This document shows, in pieces, positions 24,220-35,987 of a stretch of DNA of 64,000 nt. The DNA is from Kalaharituber pfeilii (taxonomy: Eukaryota > Ascomycota > Pezizomycetes > Pezizales > Pezizaceae), in contig WHUZ01000066.1 in NCBI GenBank assembly GCA_015179045.1, positions 1-64,000 on the forward strand. The letters are read 5' to 3'. Each line of letters begins with the position of its first letter. The first letter of the stretch is position 1. The position numbers and the translations under genes are program-made. The notes under the pieces are model-generated. The model did no database searches, was not told the DNA's origin, and saw only the letters and a program-made list of their open reading frames with translations.

Positions 24220-24732
24220 ATCACCGAAGCAGGGATAAGGCAACCATCCAGAACCTGGAGAGCCGCGGAGAGAAATCGACTGGAACTCAACTATAGACCG
24301 CTGACACGACTGGAACGAAGAGTTTCGACACTCGCGGGCATACTGGGGGGCAAAGGGTTGAGAAGGTGGCAACACACAATCGGCAAAGCGGACAGCCCGC
24401 AATGCCGGTGGTGCGGAGAAGCGGAGGAATCCACCACACATGTGCTCACCAGGTGCAGGACATGGAAAAGAAAATTGCCCGGGGGGATGGCAGATCTGAT
24501 CCAGCCACCCAAGAGCAAGGACGAGGACAAGGACATTATGATCGACTTTTTAGATTGGGTGGAAAGAGAAGGACGACCATAGTAATTTCCGGGATTATTT
24601 GCATTTATTACCTTTTTCTTTCCTATATGACCTTTTATTTTATATGTATTTAACCACGCCATAGCCCTTAGGGCGGCACGCGAGTACTGATATAAAAAAT
24701 AAAAAAAAAAATAAAAAAAATAAAAAAAAAAA
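24220..24732 (+). mobile_element. LINE-A relic with intact zinc knuckle and tail
   Basis: The plus-strand frame reads 'LTRLERRVSTLAGILGG' and then 'CRWCGEAEESTTHVLTRC', a C-x2-C-x8-H-x4-C zinc knuckle near the C-terminus, as in Tad-like LINE ORF2. The frame ends at 'VEREGRP'. The 3' UTR carries 'gccatagcccttagggcgg' and an interrupted poly(A) to about 24732. It is 5' truncated, with no endonuclease, RT or RNase H. It lies just upstream of the HNH gene in the opposite orientation. Confidence 0.85.
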
Positions 24733-26679
24733 TCAGGCGATATGGTGTACCTTAGTCAACCGCTGGGCTCTTCAGGACTTGGGCTACTGTACTGGATGAC
24801 TTCATGTCGGCCCGCACAAGCTTGTCTAGGTCCTCCTTCCGGACTCGTTTTACACCCGATTCCCGTCGCAATTACAAAATGTCCACAAAGTAAAGTTTGT
24901 TCTCATACTTTGTGAACCAGCAGTATATTTCCACGGCACGACATCTGTGATTCCATTCCCGAGCTAACCAAGATGTGACTGAAAAGGTGTTAACTCGATC
25001 ATATCCGGGGACAGCTAGAGCATTTTCTCCGCCGCCGAGAGCTTCTGCAATGATGCAGGCCGTGAGCAGACATCCAAGACAATCCAGATATACCTCACAG
25101 TTGGAAAGAAGCTCCCAGTGCTTGTAGAACCTGTCTGATGGAGGGTCTACTCCTGCTTCCGGTCACCAGACGCGAGGCCCAGGCTGAATAAGCTGCAGAG
25201 CAAGACAATGAGAGAAATCGTGGGGATAGGGGCTCCGTAAAGCCAGTATACGGAGAAGAAGGTACTAGAGGAGGAGGAGAAAGGGAGGCCGTTTCAAAGC
25301 GGGCGGATAGAGTCTATCGAATCACCACAGGACTGGCTCCCCCCCCTGTGCGCCGTAACGCCAATCTTCATGCGGTCGACGACTGCTTCCAATGCCCGCT
25401 CCTGAATTATACTCAGCAAAAATCATGTCTGGTGCTGCATCTTAAAACAGCCAAAACTACGGAGGAATTCCGCTCCGCATTCAAAGATAATATCAATACC
25501 GAGTTGTTGCAAGACGCCTACCTCAACTGGTTCAGGCAACTTTCGCGTCGGCAGAAGAGTGAACTTGAAGTCGAAACTTTTCGGCTTCCCCATTTGAGGA
25601 ACGACGTCCAATGGGGCTGCAGGGATGTCAGTGAAAAAAGGCTTTGAAGGGAGTCGAATGAGTTCGTAGGATTTAATTACAACCAAACATCGCCAGCCAG
25701 CGGGACTTGGCTACACAACCATGAGGATATTGACCTATGGACAGCTCCTGACGATCTCCTTCCAACCACCGTTATGACGGACGAAACCAGGTATACGCGC
25801 ATTGCGCACCTGCAACAAATGACGAAGTAGCCGCAGAATGACGCCCAACCTGAAATTCCAGTTCCAAGGGCGCACAATTAGTCAACGCTCTTCCACTACT
25901 GTAATGCTTCCGTTTGCGTCAGCTCGACAACAGCGTTCCCCTATGTCCCGGACGGCATCAGCACCGTGAGCATTGCAGCTTAGACATTCGATTCACAATT
26001 TTTTGCAAACTTTAGCGTTGTGTGCGGGGGGGAAATAATTCGCTAGGTGGATATACGGTACCCTCGGTGCGGGCCCAGTGCTGCAGACGTTGTCCACGTC
26101 AATTTACCTCCATGGTGAGGTCGCTTGGTTTTCGTGCATTGTGGTCAGTAATATGATGAGCTGGTACATACCCCATATAAGAATAATAAAGTAACGGTTT
26201 ATGTAGCAGGGAAATACAGAAATCTATGATGAGCATGAGTCTACCACGGTAACTCAGTCATAACGTCATGACGATTCAGCTTATGTCTGCATCCCTCGAA
26301 GGCAAACCTGTGCTACCTTCATTTTTCACTTACTGAAGCTCCCTTCTACATTTCGGGAATCTTGCCGCCGATCATTATTCATGTACTATAAGTCAGAGTC
26401 TCTTGTAACTCCTCATTCTATATCCGAAATTATATTAATACATAATTATTGACTTTTTCTACAAACATGCGTTGGAACGTGGCGTTGTGGTGAATTACAG
26501 TACCTATAGTACGAACTATACAAGGAAAACTTTCCAGTTCGGAGAGTTGCCTGCACCGCACCGAAAATGTCTGCCACACCAAGATAGTCAGCGCATGTGC
26601 AAGGCAGGACAGTCAGTTATGCACATTCAGGACAGTCGGGACGGTCGGATCAGCTTTTGCAGAGACCTTTCCATCCTTC
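24733..26679. other. No recognised gene
   Basis: A plus-strand frame at 25348-25647 (99 codons) shows no known motif. The stretch near 25180-25320 contains 'LNKLQSKTMREIVGIGAP', vaguely like LINE ORF2 linker sequence, but I would not call it. Nothing else is supportable. Confidence 0.3.
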
Positions 26680-29060
26680 TTTTTTTTTTTTTTTTTAATA
26701 TCATTACTCGTATGCCGCCCTTCGGGCTATGACGAGGACGAGGTTTAGTTACATGATAGAGTAGATAACAGGAAAGAAAATGAGTCCTTGTGCGTCAAGC
26801 CCTTATCCGTCGCCCCCTGATTGCATAATAAAGAGAAGTAGAAAGAAGTAAAGGATAGATAGAGTCAAAGAGAATGAGTCTGCCCTTCTCCGTCGTTCTA
26901 TCCATCGACCCACTCGAGCACCTCCAGTAGAGGGTCCTTGTCCTTGCCCTTCGGTGGCCTTATCAGTCCAGTCATTCTCCAGGACCTCGAAACCTGTCAG
27001 ATTCCTGCCTCAGTGATGACCTCGTCCTGGTATGGGAGGTGAACCCCGATTTTGGCCGCCCCATCTGCTGCTGTGTTACCTTTGATGCCTTTATGGCTCT
27101 TCACCCACATTATCGCCACGTCCAGGTCGCCTCTTGTGGCTCTAGCTTCCCAGGCTTCTCTCAGTAGTTGTGCTGCTCCTTCGTGGGTGGGGTTGCTCTG
27201 GGCAATCTTTTTAGTTTGGTGATCGCAACCTTGGAGTCAGTCACTATCAGAAGTTCTCCATCTTGCTGAGAAAATGCTTCACCCATAAAACGAAGTCCAG
27301 CCCTCATTCTCCGCATTGGCTATAGCTCTTTCGAATTCCACCATGTCTGCCTCTGCTGGAATGCTGGGTAGGGCTACCAGTGGGAGGGTCTCTCGGTAGT
27401 GTAGCGATCCTTGGAGGTACCTGCTTTCTGGATCCTCCCTTCGTAAGGGTTCATCGGTAAAATATAAGGTGCGTACCTCGACTCTCTGGCACTCCCCTTC
27501 TAAGAAGGTCTGTATTGACTCCAAATTAGCGAGTCCCTTCACTATATCTGTTCTTGAGCCCCATGGGGCCCCGGTGATTTTTTTGGGCAACTGTGTATTG
27601 CCATGCCTCGAGTTCTCTGGCTTTGGTAGATGCCGGTGCTCCTCTCTCATACTCCTGCCATGCCCAACATCCTCATGTGGCTATGGTGCGAGCCACGCTA
27701 GTGTATAACTGTCATTTCTCTTCTGGACTGAGGTGGGTTAGCCTTGATGCTGTGTTCCATCCCGCCTTGCCTAGGAGTAATCGTTTCCTGTAGTGTTTGT
27801 TGAACTTCAGCTCCCAGTCTATTGTCAAGCCAGTCACCCTATAGTCTGGTCGGGCGGCATGCGAGTAATGAAATAAAAAAAAAAAAAAATATAGTCTGGT
27901 CCTTTTATTCCGATTATCATGGTCTCAGACTTCCTCGAGTTGATCTTGAATCTATGCACAGCTGCCTCCATAGTTAGACTATCCCGGTGGGATTTTATCG
28001 CCTGACGAAGTTTCGTGAGGGATTTGTGGGATATCACGCTGTGGAAGTCATCCACGTAGGATCTGGTGAAGTTTCATTGGTCTGTCTTTTCAGCTACCAG
28101 TACTATCCCTATCAGAAACAGTATTGGTGACAGTAGCAACCCTTGTGGTGTACCATTTGTTATTCTGCCTGCGGCCCATAGGTGGAAGTTGTTCGGCATG
28201 AGGATTGCTTCTACAAAGCTGGCAATGTTGCTGTCAACCTGTCGTATCCGTGCCACTACCTTGTCCCTCCTTAGGAAGTTTAAGGCCGACTTTATGTCGT
28301 CTCCTATCAAGGCTACTCATTCCTTCTTTTTAAGTTTCTCATCCACTTCCTTCAGTACTTACCGTTGTAGGTCCTCCGCTCCTCGGCGGTACCGACCTCC
28401 AAGCTGTGAGTCTCTGAACAGGTCGTCCTTCCTCTGAAGTAGATTGGCGATGACCTTCCGCCCCAACTTGGCTACGGTATTGAGGAGGGTAATGGGCCTC
28501 TAGCTTTCCGCTTGGTCCCTGGGTTTCCCTTTCTTCAATATCATAACGACTTCAAAATCTCTGGCAAAGTTATAGCTCCCATTTATGTAGTCCACTATTC
28601 TTTCTCTCACTACCGTCCATAAGGTTGTGCCCTTTAGCAGCTTCAGCAGCCCATATTGTATCCCATCAGGTCCAGGGGCGGACCTGGATTTGGTCTTTGC
28701 CAGCGCTCGGTCTATCTGTCTCCAAACTTGTTCTCTATCCATGTTGAGTCCGACTAGGTGTACCGTGGCAGCTGGGTGGTCCGGTCCCTGAGTGATGAAG
28801 TTGTGATGGATCAGAGTTCTGGCTATCTCCGCTTCCGTTCCAGGGATCCCCATTAAATCTCTTTGTCGGAAGGGGTCCCTGGCTAACCTGAAGATGTCCC
28901 ATGGCGACGTGATCCTGTCTTCTTCAAGGAATTCCTCCCAGTACTTCTTCTTCTTATCTCTTATTATGTGCCTCAGCAACCTTCTCGCTCGTGTCCTATC
29001 TGTGTCATTTGCTTTCCATGCTTCAGAAACAAGGCATCGCAATTCATCAACAACTGCCCC
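26680..29060 (-). mobile_element. LINE-A, 5'-truncated copy with RT and RNase H (broken)
   Basis: Reading on the minus strand from about 29060: an N-terminal part of the RT region (28500-29042), with 'SRSAPGPDGIQYGLLK' and 'RPITLLNTVAKLGRK', then 'DDIKSALNFLRRDK', 'TPQGLLLSPILFLI' and the catalytic 'SYVDDFHS' (YVDD intact). An RNase H domain follows, with 'FTDEPLR', 'VTDSKVAI' and 'IMWVKSHKGIKGNTAADG'. It ends with the family hairpin tail and poly(A), seen as poly(T) at 26680-26696. The copy is inactive: a TAG stop replaces the usual Tyr before RPITLL, there are frameshifts, and a mini LINE-A tail is inserted at 27852. It lacks the endonuclease domain. Its tail links all the LINE-A mini copies to an autonomous parent. 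Confidence 0.88.
27852..27889 (+). mobile_element. LINE-A mini tail nested in LINE-A
   Basis: The insert is 'gggcggcatgcgagtaatg' followed by 'aaat' and poly(A), in the opposite orientation to the host LINE. It is flanked by the perfect 12-bp duplication 'tatagtctggtc' at 27840-27851 and 27890-27901. The copy begins exactly at the 3' arm of the family hairpin. Confidence 0.88.
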
Positions 29061-29633
29061 TAGCTAACTATGTTCTAGCTAGCCTGGGACAATGTCAGGA
29101 GAGCACAAAAGTTCATAATGGTGGATGGCACACTGCAAAGAAGCCCGGCAGCCCAGCTAGTTTCCTCGTAGCAGCAAACCGACATACGAAACCTCAGCAG
29201 AGAGGGGCCCTGGGGAGACAACTATCACGCGAGCCAGTCTAATACAAGCATTACTTCAATGTACAAATATATCAATTCCATGCAACTAACACCTCGAGAT
29301 GTTCTCGTGCCCAGCCTAAGAGATGGTGTGCTGCCAAGTACGGTCAAGCGAACGCGAAGGCGGGTAATAATAGTCTAGGCCCGAACAACATTGAGACAGC
29401 AGCCGCAAAGGTGATGTGCAGGTAGATAACATCATCATGTGGTCACTACTCAGATATAAGTATCCTCCTCGCAGCCTCACAGGTGGGCACAAGTAACGAA
29501 ATAAACAAAAGACTGGCAACAGTATTAAGTCTGCTATAGAGTGGAGAAAAAAAAAAACAGAAGAAAGAAAAGTCAGAAAAAGACCAAAACAGACTTATCC
29601 CCCCCCCCAAACACACACACAAAAAAAAAAGAA
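29061..29633. other. Intergenic; low-complexity C, CA and A runs near 29600
   Basis: I see no gene. A run of C followed by 'acacacacac' and A10 at about 29599-29630 lies just beyond the stop codon of the next gene. Confidence 0.5.
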
Positions 29634-30509
29634 TCAAATCTCCTCCCATTTTATGGAATTCCCCCATTCTTCTTGCAATCTGAAAAATGCCACTAGGGCA
29701 GCAACTTCCTCCGCCTTAAAATGTTCTCTGTTGATTTCTATTTTCGCAGTGTTGCCCTGAGCATTCCTTGCTATTCGATCATACAGCTTGCCTATGCAAG
29801 CCTGGACATCATCCAGCAGTAACCCTCTCGTATATACTTCTTCTGCTAGGATTTCTTTGAATTCCTCTGTCTTGCTTATCAAATCTAATTTTTCCTTAGT
29901 GTCACCACCATGTACAATTTTCCTTTCTAATACTGCATGGAATGCAATTCGATCTATGATTGAAGGAGTTAGACATTTAGTAATCATGTGAGAGGCTTGT
30001 TTAAATATTACCGAGTGCTCCTCGAAGGTTAAACATTTCATCAAAGTGAAGGTTTTCGTCCATACTATCGAGGACACTTGCCTACCAGTATTGATTGTTA
30101 ACATATATCAAACCGAGAATGACCATGTAGAACACTTTACCTTGTATTTTCCAATCTTATGGGCATAGCCTGTGATGTCTTCGTCCCCAGGGCAGTGGGT
30201 GCGGCCATGACGACGCCGAAAATGATACGCTTCGCGCGAGGCCAAGTCCTTGATGAGAGTAAGATCCTGACGTCTCTCTTCTATTAAGTCTTGTTTCTCT
30301 TTCTCCCATTTCTCAAGCACCTCGCGCTTCTTTTCCCTTAATTTGGCTATGTTCTTCCTCCAATAGCGGTTTAGTAACAAGTATAGCTTATCTTGATCCC
30401 GCTTGTAGGTATGCATCATGGCACCCTTAGGATTCGGTAACACAACCATAGCAAAACGACTACAAGTCCTTCTCATAACTTCGGATGTGGCAAAGAGTGA
30501 TTTGAACAT
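29634..30509 (-). CDS. Coiled-coil protein with presequence-like N-terminus, paralog 1
   Basis: Minus-strand exons are 30509-30141 (123 codons), 30081-30012 (70 nt) and 29953-29634, giving 253 residues. Intron 1 starts 'gtaaag' and ends 'ctggtag' (phase 0). Intron 2 starts 'gtaata', has branch 'gtctaactcc' and ends 'atcatag' (phase 1). The N-terminus 'MFKSLFATSEVMRRTCSRF' is basic and amphipathic-looking, a candidate mitochondrial presequence. Residues about 50-95 form a charged coiled coil ('REKKREVLEKWEKEKQDL'). The middle exon ends in 'FNLRGALD', and the C-terminal helical region ends 'FFRLQEEWGN'. The gene at 33644-34484 has the same exon pattern and matching C-terminal motifs. I do not recognise the family, and function is unknown. 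A G-C-free simple repeat follows the stop. Confidence 0.75.
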
Positions 30510-30900
30510 TTCTCGTCTCTTCTTTGGTGCCTAATCCTCAGACTGTCAGTCACTGTTGCTATTAAGCCTTGCAATCCTCTGGAGAACCAGACTGGGATGG
30601 TTTGTGAACTCAACTGCCTATTTTAGTAGACTGCTGAACTGTTACTCTAGTTATTGGTATTGATTTTTGCCTGTAAGGGCCCTGCAGTGAAACAGAAGTG
30701 TCTTGAGGTGACGTTGCACGTTGTGAGGAAGGAAGCAGTGCAAGTTGTTTATTCCGATGTAAGAGAGTAGCAACTGCGCAGGGCCAAGTGCAAAGATTTT
30801 CAGATGACTAAAGCGACGCCGTGGCTACCAGGGCAAACCCTAATCCTTACAATTTGCCGCTCGTCAGATGGCCATCGGACACGACTCCATGCAAGCTCCT
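30510..30900. other. Upstream region of the paralog 1 gene; no gene seen
   Basis: It presumably contains the promoter of the minus-strand coiled-coil gene. I cannot point to a convincing TATA box or operator. Confidence 0.3.
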
Positions 30901-30952
30901 TTTGGGCGGCATGCGAGTATTGATATTAAAAAAAAAAAAAAAAAAAAAAAAG
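30901..30952 (+). mobile_element. LINE-A mini tail
   Basis: The insert is 'tttgggcggcatgcgagta' plus 'ttgatatt' and about 23 A. It is flanked by the perfect 12-bp duplication 'atgcaagctcct' at 30889-30900 and 30953-30964. It begins at the 3' arm of the family hairpin, like the copy at 27852. Confidence 0.88.
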
Positions 30953-30964
30953 ATGCAAGCTCCT

Positions 30965-33643
30965 GTATTTACAGAGCTATCAGTGTCTTCTTCCCGCTTC
31001 TGGGCTTATCTTCACCTCCTCTATCTGCTGTTTCGCTTCCTCCTCTGACTGCCCTTTGCCTACGAAGGTGGCCGCCACTTCACCTGTTCCCATAGTGGCT
31101 GTTGGGCCTCCTCACGCTCCTCAGGATTCGGACTCTCACTGTCCGAAGATGCTCGGAGTAAAAGGCTTGGCAGCCTGCACGGTCTCCAACCGTCCCTGCT
31201 CGCACAGCAACTTTAGATTCCACCAAAATTGGAAGCGAAATCGCCAGAGGAAATTATGATACGTCGCACAAGCGGACACCACTTCGTAAGAAACAAGTTT
31301 TGGAGGGGCTCCAGTGAACTAAGAGTCATCAGACATTAAGCGGGACTTGCAGAAAGTTATTTTCTTTATATTCATCCTAGTCTGAATCAAGGAACTCGAT
31401 ATTGGCCGTCCAAACAGTTGGTAATGATGTCAGTGCATTGAAGCTCAAGCAACGAATCGGACCACTCTGATAAAGACATTTTGGATAAAGACACAGCGGG
31501 GAAGGTAACAGACGTCACCAAGAGTCGAAACCCGAGAATGCACCGCCTGCATCAGATTCCCGTGTTGAAAGAAATTTTCAAAGGCACAAGATTCCTTACG
31601 AGTAAGTAAACATCTTTGGCTCAACGTCTAAATTTCTATCAGCAACCGACATCGCAAATTAGTCACTGGGCACCAATTTACATTACAGTAAACCTGCCAG
31701 TCATATATTCATACTGTACCAAAAGAGCAACGAAGCCCCTGCATCTCATGTTTAGAGATATTTGAACTTTTCGCACGAAGGAGGGCTGCTCCCCTCAATT
31801 CACACAAGCTACGGCTACATAACTTCGACTCTCAGCACTTGAGCGCTTGAAGAACAATGCTTTAGCTTCCTAGATTGCCGATGTCCAGTCCATGACGTCA
31901 AAAGAAGGATGCAAGCAGAGAAACCCGATAGCTGACTAGAGATGCAGAAGCGGGAGTATCTGAATGGAGAAGGAGCGACGTTTGTACTGATTCATACTTA
32001 AAACAAGATGGACGATTCATGAGTATTCTACTAATCAGGTAGATGTTCCGTCAGCGACAAGCATGGCGCCGATGAGAGGATGGATGATGAGCAAAAGGCA
32101 GCAATTTAAGCAACTGAATCTCCGCTTTCAGGATCAACGTTCCGAACACGGCAACTCACTCTAATCCCACCGCTGAACCGGGAAACGATGCTTACGTACA
32201 TCCCCCAAAGAGATGATTGCCCCTAGTGTTGGATCCAGCTCGCCCAGTCCCGATTGGGAGAATTCGACTATTACTGAAGCACGTGCAATTTGTGGTTGCT
32301 ATATGGGGAACGGAGGTCACATCAAGGAGGGATGAAAGAGGGGACCGAGTTTTTTCCTACCTACGCCGCTTATTTCACGCACAGTTCAATCAAGAGATTG
32401 CACCGGAGGTTGAACTCCGGTCAGAAAACTACAGCGAGCAGCGGTGGTAGCTCCTCGTCCAGACTTCTCGGCACCCTATCACTCCTCATCCACGCTCGCA
32501 CCGAGGCCGCGAGGGCGCAGGCCCCAGAGGAAGGATAAGGATCGGGTGCACGTCACTTCGCATTGCTGGAAGCACTTCGAGGAGAAAGGGTGGAGGCAGG
32601 ATGGAGTAGAGGACAACCCGGTCGAAGAATGTTCGTCCGCCTTGATTTGGGCTAGCCGGAGGGTTGGAGGTACGTTGGGCACCCAAATCGTGTACGTAGA
32701 ATTGATAGATGCTTTAACCTGTTAGAGGAACGACAAAATCGATTGATTGAAGTTTAACGTACGTACAGGGGGAAGTTCGAGACCTATTTATAATTCAGAT
32801 TTCGAGTACAAAGAGAATGTAAATCGTTCCAAATAAGCAATGACAAAACAAGTCACATGTATATAATGTGATGCTCACATGACTTTAGAAATATCTAGAA
32901 GTATCAAGAGTAAACAATGTAGAGACAGAAACATCCTGAATACATGACGTATGAAAGAAGTAGAACATTACAGAATGATATAGATGAAATAGAAGGGACA
33001 GAACGTGGTGGATAGGCTGGACGTTGCACTATACCATTTTCAACATAACCTATATGGGTCCCGCCATTACGGTCGGAGGGTTGGTGCAACCAGACTACTC
33101 CCGCCATAGGCTGGTTGCCTGTATGCGGGGTTCTGTTCTGGTCCCCTCGCGAGCGGACTGGATTCACCAGCGGACCGAATTCACGAAAAAAATATCATTG
33201 GCCCGATACACTCACGTGTGTGCCACACCTTAGCGGCAACCATGCCAGAACCCCCATACGCCAGACACCCGTAAGCATGGTAGCGACATGGTGACATAGA
33301 AGCATCATGAGTATGTATTCATATTGCACATGAAGTAGAGCAAGCGTGGTGGCAGCATAGTCGCATGATAAGTATGTGCAGCAGGGTCAGTATTTGAGAA
33401 GATTGAGCCGGGGAGGGAGCAGGGAGGCGGGAGGTAGCAGTGAGTAGGTAGCAGTGAAGAGTGGGGCGGAGCGGGGGGGGGATGGGAGTAGGAGCGTGGT
33501 GGTATGGAGGGCCTCTCGGTCGGGAGGCTGGTCACTGCTTTTATGTATCTGCAATTTCTTATACGGAATGTGTGCTAATACTAATTGGGTAGCATTAGAA
33601 AGGACAAAAATATCAAAAGAGAGAAAAAGAACCGGGTCGAATG
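30965..33643. other. No recognisable gene
   Basis: The frames at 32217-32450 and 32444-32725 (+) are short and motif-free. The stretch 33410-33490 is purine-rich (GGGAGG-type). Nothing is supportable as a gene. Confidence 0.35.
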
Positions 33644-34484
33644 TTACAACAGAGGGTTGGTTAACTCCTCCACCTCCCACTCCACCCAAATCAAGTTCGG
33701 AACTGGCCATTCATTCAGCAGTTCCAAGAAGCAGACTATCGCTGCCCGCTCATTAATGGTCAGGTCAATACTCCTGATTATGATGAAGCCGTCGTGTCCG
33801 TGGGCAATTTTTGATACCTCATGGTAGAGGTGTTCCACCTGGGCCTTGATCTCCTTTTGGATCAGGTTACGTTCCTCAGCCACCTTCTGCAGGATTTTTG
33901 TAAAATCCGGGGTATTGGACAAAGCAATTAGCCTGTCCCTGGTTCCTCGCTGTTTTTCAATTTTTTTCAGAGATAGGGCTGCGTTACCGATATACTCTGT
34001 CCATATACATTAGTTAGCCAGTATACCATTTCTCACGAGGACAGAGACATTTTCAGTACCCAAGGCCCCAGGCAGATTGAGTTTCCCCTTTAGCCTCAAG
34101 TACTCATTCAGAATGTTGGTAGAGGATGCCTTCATGAGGAAACAGTCAGTTCATGTAGCTATTGTGAAGCCTGAGACCGTATACCTTCAACTTGGAATAT
34201 TGCTCAGTTTTTATTTCCAACTTTTTGAGTAACCAATCGTTTTCTTCTTTCGCATTTTGTTGTAACCGATCTATTTCTTCTTTCGCGTTTTGTTTGTACT
34301 CAGTCCGAAGTTGTACTCTCTCCGTTTCAAACCTTTTGAGTAACCGATCTATTTCTTCTTTCGCATTTTGTTGTAAAACCGCAATTTGCCATGCTGCATT
34401 GCCTGGCTGGAGGTTTGAACGGCGAGTTCTGAGTAAATGAGGCGTTACCGTATGTAGAGGCCGCCTGGTGATAGTTGAGAGCAT
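33644..34484 (-). CDS. Coiled-coil protein with mitochondrial-type presequence, paralog 2
   Basis: Minus-strand exons are 34484-34185 (100 codons), 34129-34060 (70 nt) and 33996-33644, giving 240 residues. Intron 1 is 55 nt, 'gtatac'...'catgaag', with branch 'aactgac', phase 0. Intron 2 is 63 nt, 'gtactg'...'ggacag', with branch 'gctaac', phase 1. The N-terminus 'MLSTITRRPLHTVTPHLLR' has no acidic residues and several Arg, as mitochondrial presequences do. Three copies of 'QNAKEE(I/N)D' lie in the coiled coil (residues about 38-85), so the coil grew by internal duplication. The C-terminal part shares 'GAL' after the middle exon and 'ERAAIVCFLELLNEW' with paralog 1 ('EEVAALVAFFRLQEEW'). Function unknown; mitochondrial location is inferred only. 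Confidence 0.78.
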
Positions 34485-35639
34485 ATTTGTATTCGAAAGA
34501 TCATACAGAGAGGGAAAGAGGAGACTATTCTTGGGTAACAGGGGAGAATAGTAGGTAAGGTGCGAAAATATAGGTTGGGAGTCAAATGGAGAACGGAGTG
34601 AGCAGTGTAGGATAGGTGATCAGTCCGAACCTACTGTAAAACGCTTGTGCCAAGACTCTTAGCTTGTTAACATTGTAGGCAAGCCAAGCCCAACAGAGGA
34701 TTTTGCTGATACCAGGGATTTATCAGGGATGAAGCCCTTAACATGTGGCACAACCCTGGGAATACATAGCAAAAAATGCAATTGAGTTTTTGCTGCATTA
34801 GGGATACTCTAGGTTTTCTCTCTTTCGTGCCTACCTACTAACCTACTTAATGTATTTTATGTGAAGCAGGTTATGATGCAGAAGCAGGTCATATATTTTT
34901 ACAGAATTAAAAATTTAAATTTATTCCCCCTATACTCTTAATACCTTCATATTCAAGTTACTACTTTCTCTACTTGCTCAAGGTAGTTCAATGGCACAAG
35001 AGTGGGGTATTGGAGTTGGTGAGACATTTAAGGTGGTAGTGGTCTGTGTGCTGGGGGTGGGTGGGGGCCAATGGGTAGATTACCAAGAAAGCAGGAATTC
35101 TGACCATAATTATACACAGAATGTCTTTCTATGCAATTTTTAACCCGGTAGAGGTTCAATTCCATAAAGACAATACCTCATGCGTATAATCCCGTCAATA
35201 TGCTCAATATACCCAATATCTAATGCGTGCGCGCCGCTGCAAAAGTGGTCAATTCTCGACTCAGGAATTCATATCCAATATGCTGAATACACTCAAACAT
35301 GTCCAACATGCCCAATAGGTCCAGTATCTTTACGGCAGTCAATTATCTAAATCTGGCAACATCACAGTATGTATGAGGTGCCCTCACCCCAGCTGTTGGA
35401 TGTTACGTTAGGCCGGTTAGCCGGAAAACTACAACGGGATGTTCTGAGCTGTTGATTCAGGTAACCAAGTTGCCAGTTGACACTGCTGGAAGGGTCTGAG
35501 GCATGAGCTAAGACCTCAGTGGCAAGAAATTATACGATGCGCCCATGCGCTGAAAATTACGGTGTTTTTTGATGCAAAAAATGCAACAAGTGTGGCAGAA
35601 GTGGATGGCCTGAGAAGTCCTATCAACAGACCCCTTTCC
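34485..35639. other. No recognisable gene
   Basis: AT-rich intergenic sequence upstream of paralog 2. The segment 35180-35340 repeats 'caatatg', 'cccaatat' and 'tccaatatg' motifs loosely. No convincing ORF. Confidence 0.4.
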
Positions 35640-35960
35640 ATGCCGCAAGATGCAGCAGAGTGAGCTCAACTTTACAGGTATGCCAGTGCTGAATTTAACA
35701 GGTATGGCAGGCCTCCCTTGACGGCGGGTGATGAGGCAAGATGAGCTGAATTTGACAGGTATGGAAGGTCTCCCTTGATGGTGTAAGAGGTGAGGGAATA
35801 AGCCGAATTTGACAGGTATGTTAGGCCCTACTCGAGGGCATGAGATGTGGCAACATTAGCTGAATTTGACGGTACAACAGCTCCTATATTATGGTGCAAA
35901 ATGAGCTCAATTTGATAGTATGACAGGTCAATACGACGGCGCAATGTATGGCAGAGTGAG
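35640..35960. repeat. 57-60 bp satellite, array 1
   Basis: Degenerate units share 'gagctgaatttgacaggtat' and '(g)atgrggca'. The segment 35825-35960 matches 37590-37740 unit for unit, so arrays 1 and 2 share a segmental duplication or a common origin interrupted by the elements between them. Confidence 0.75.
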
Positions 35961-35987
35961 CATGCTATATTGATGATGGAGGGTCTG
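35961..35987 (+). repeat. R1 repeat, left piece of copy 1
   Basis: The sequence 'catgctatattgatgatgg' followed by 'agggtctg' is the start of the ~220 bp R1 repeat. It is separated from the rest of the copy (36615 onward) by the solo LTR. Confidence 0.75.

Noticed and set aside
25180..25320. Possible further LINE fragment ('LNKLQSKTMREIVG')
   Set aside because: The similarity is too short and there is no tail, RT or zinc knuckle next to it.
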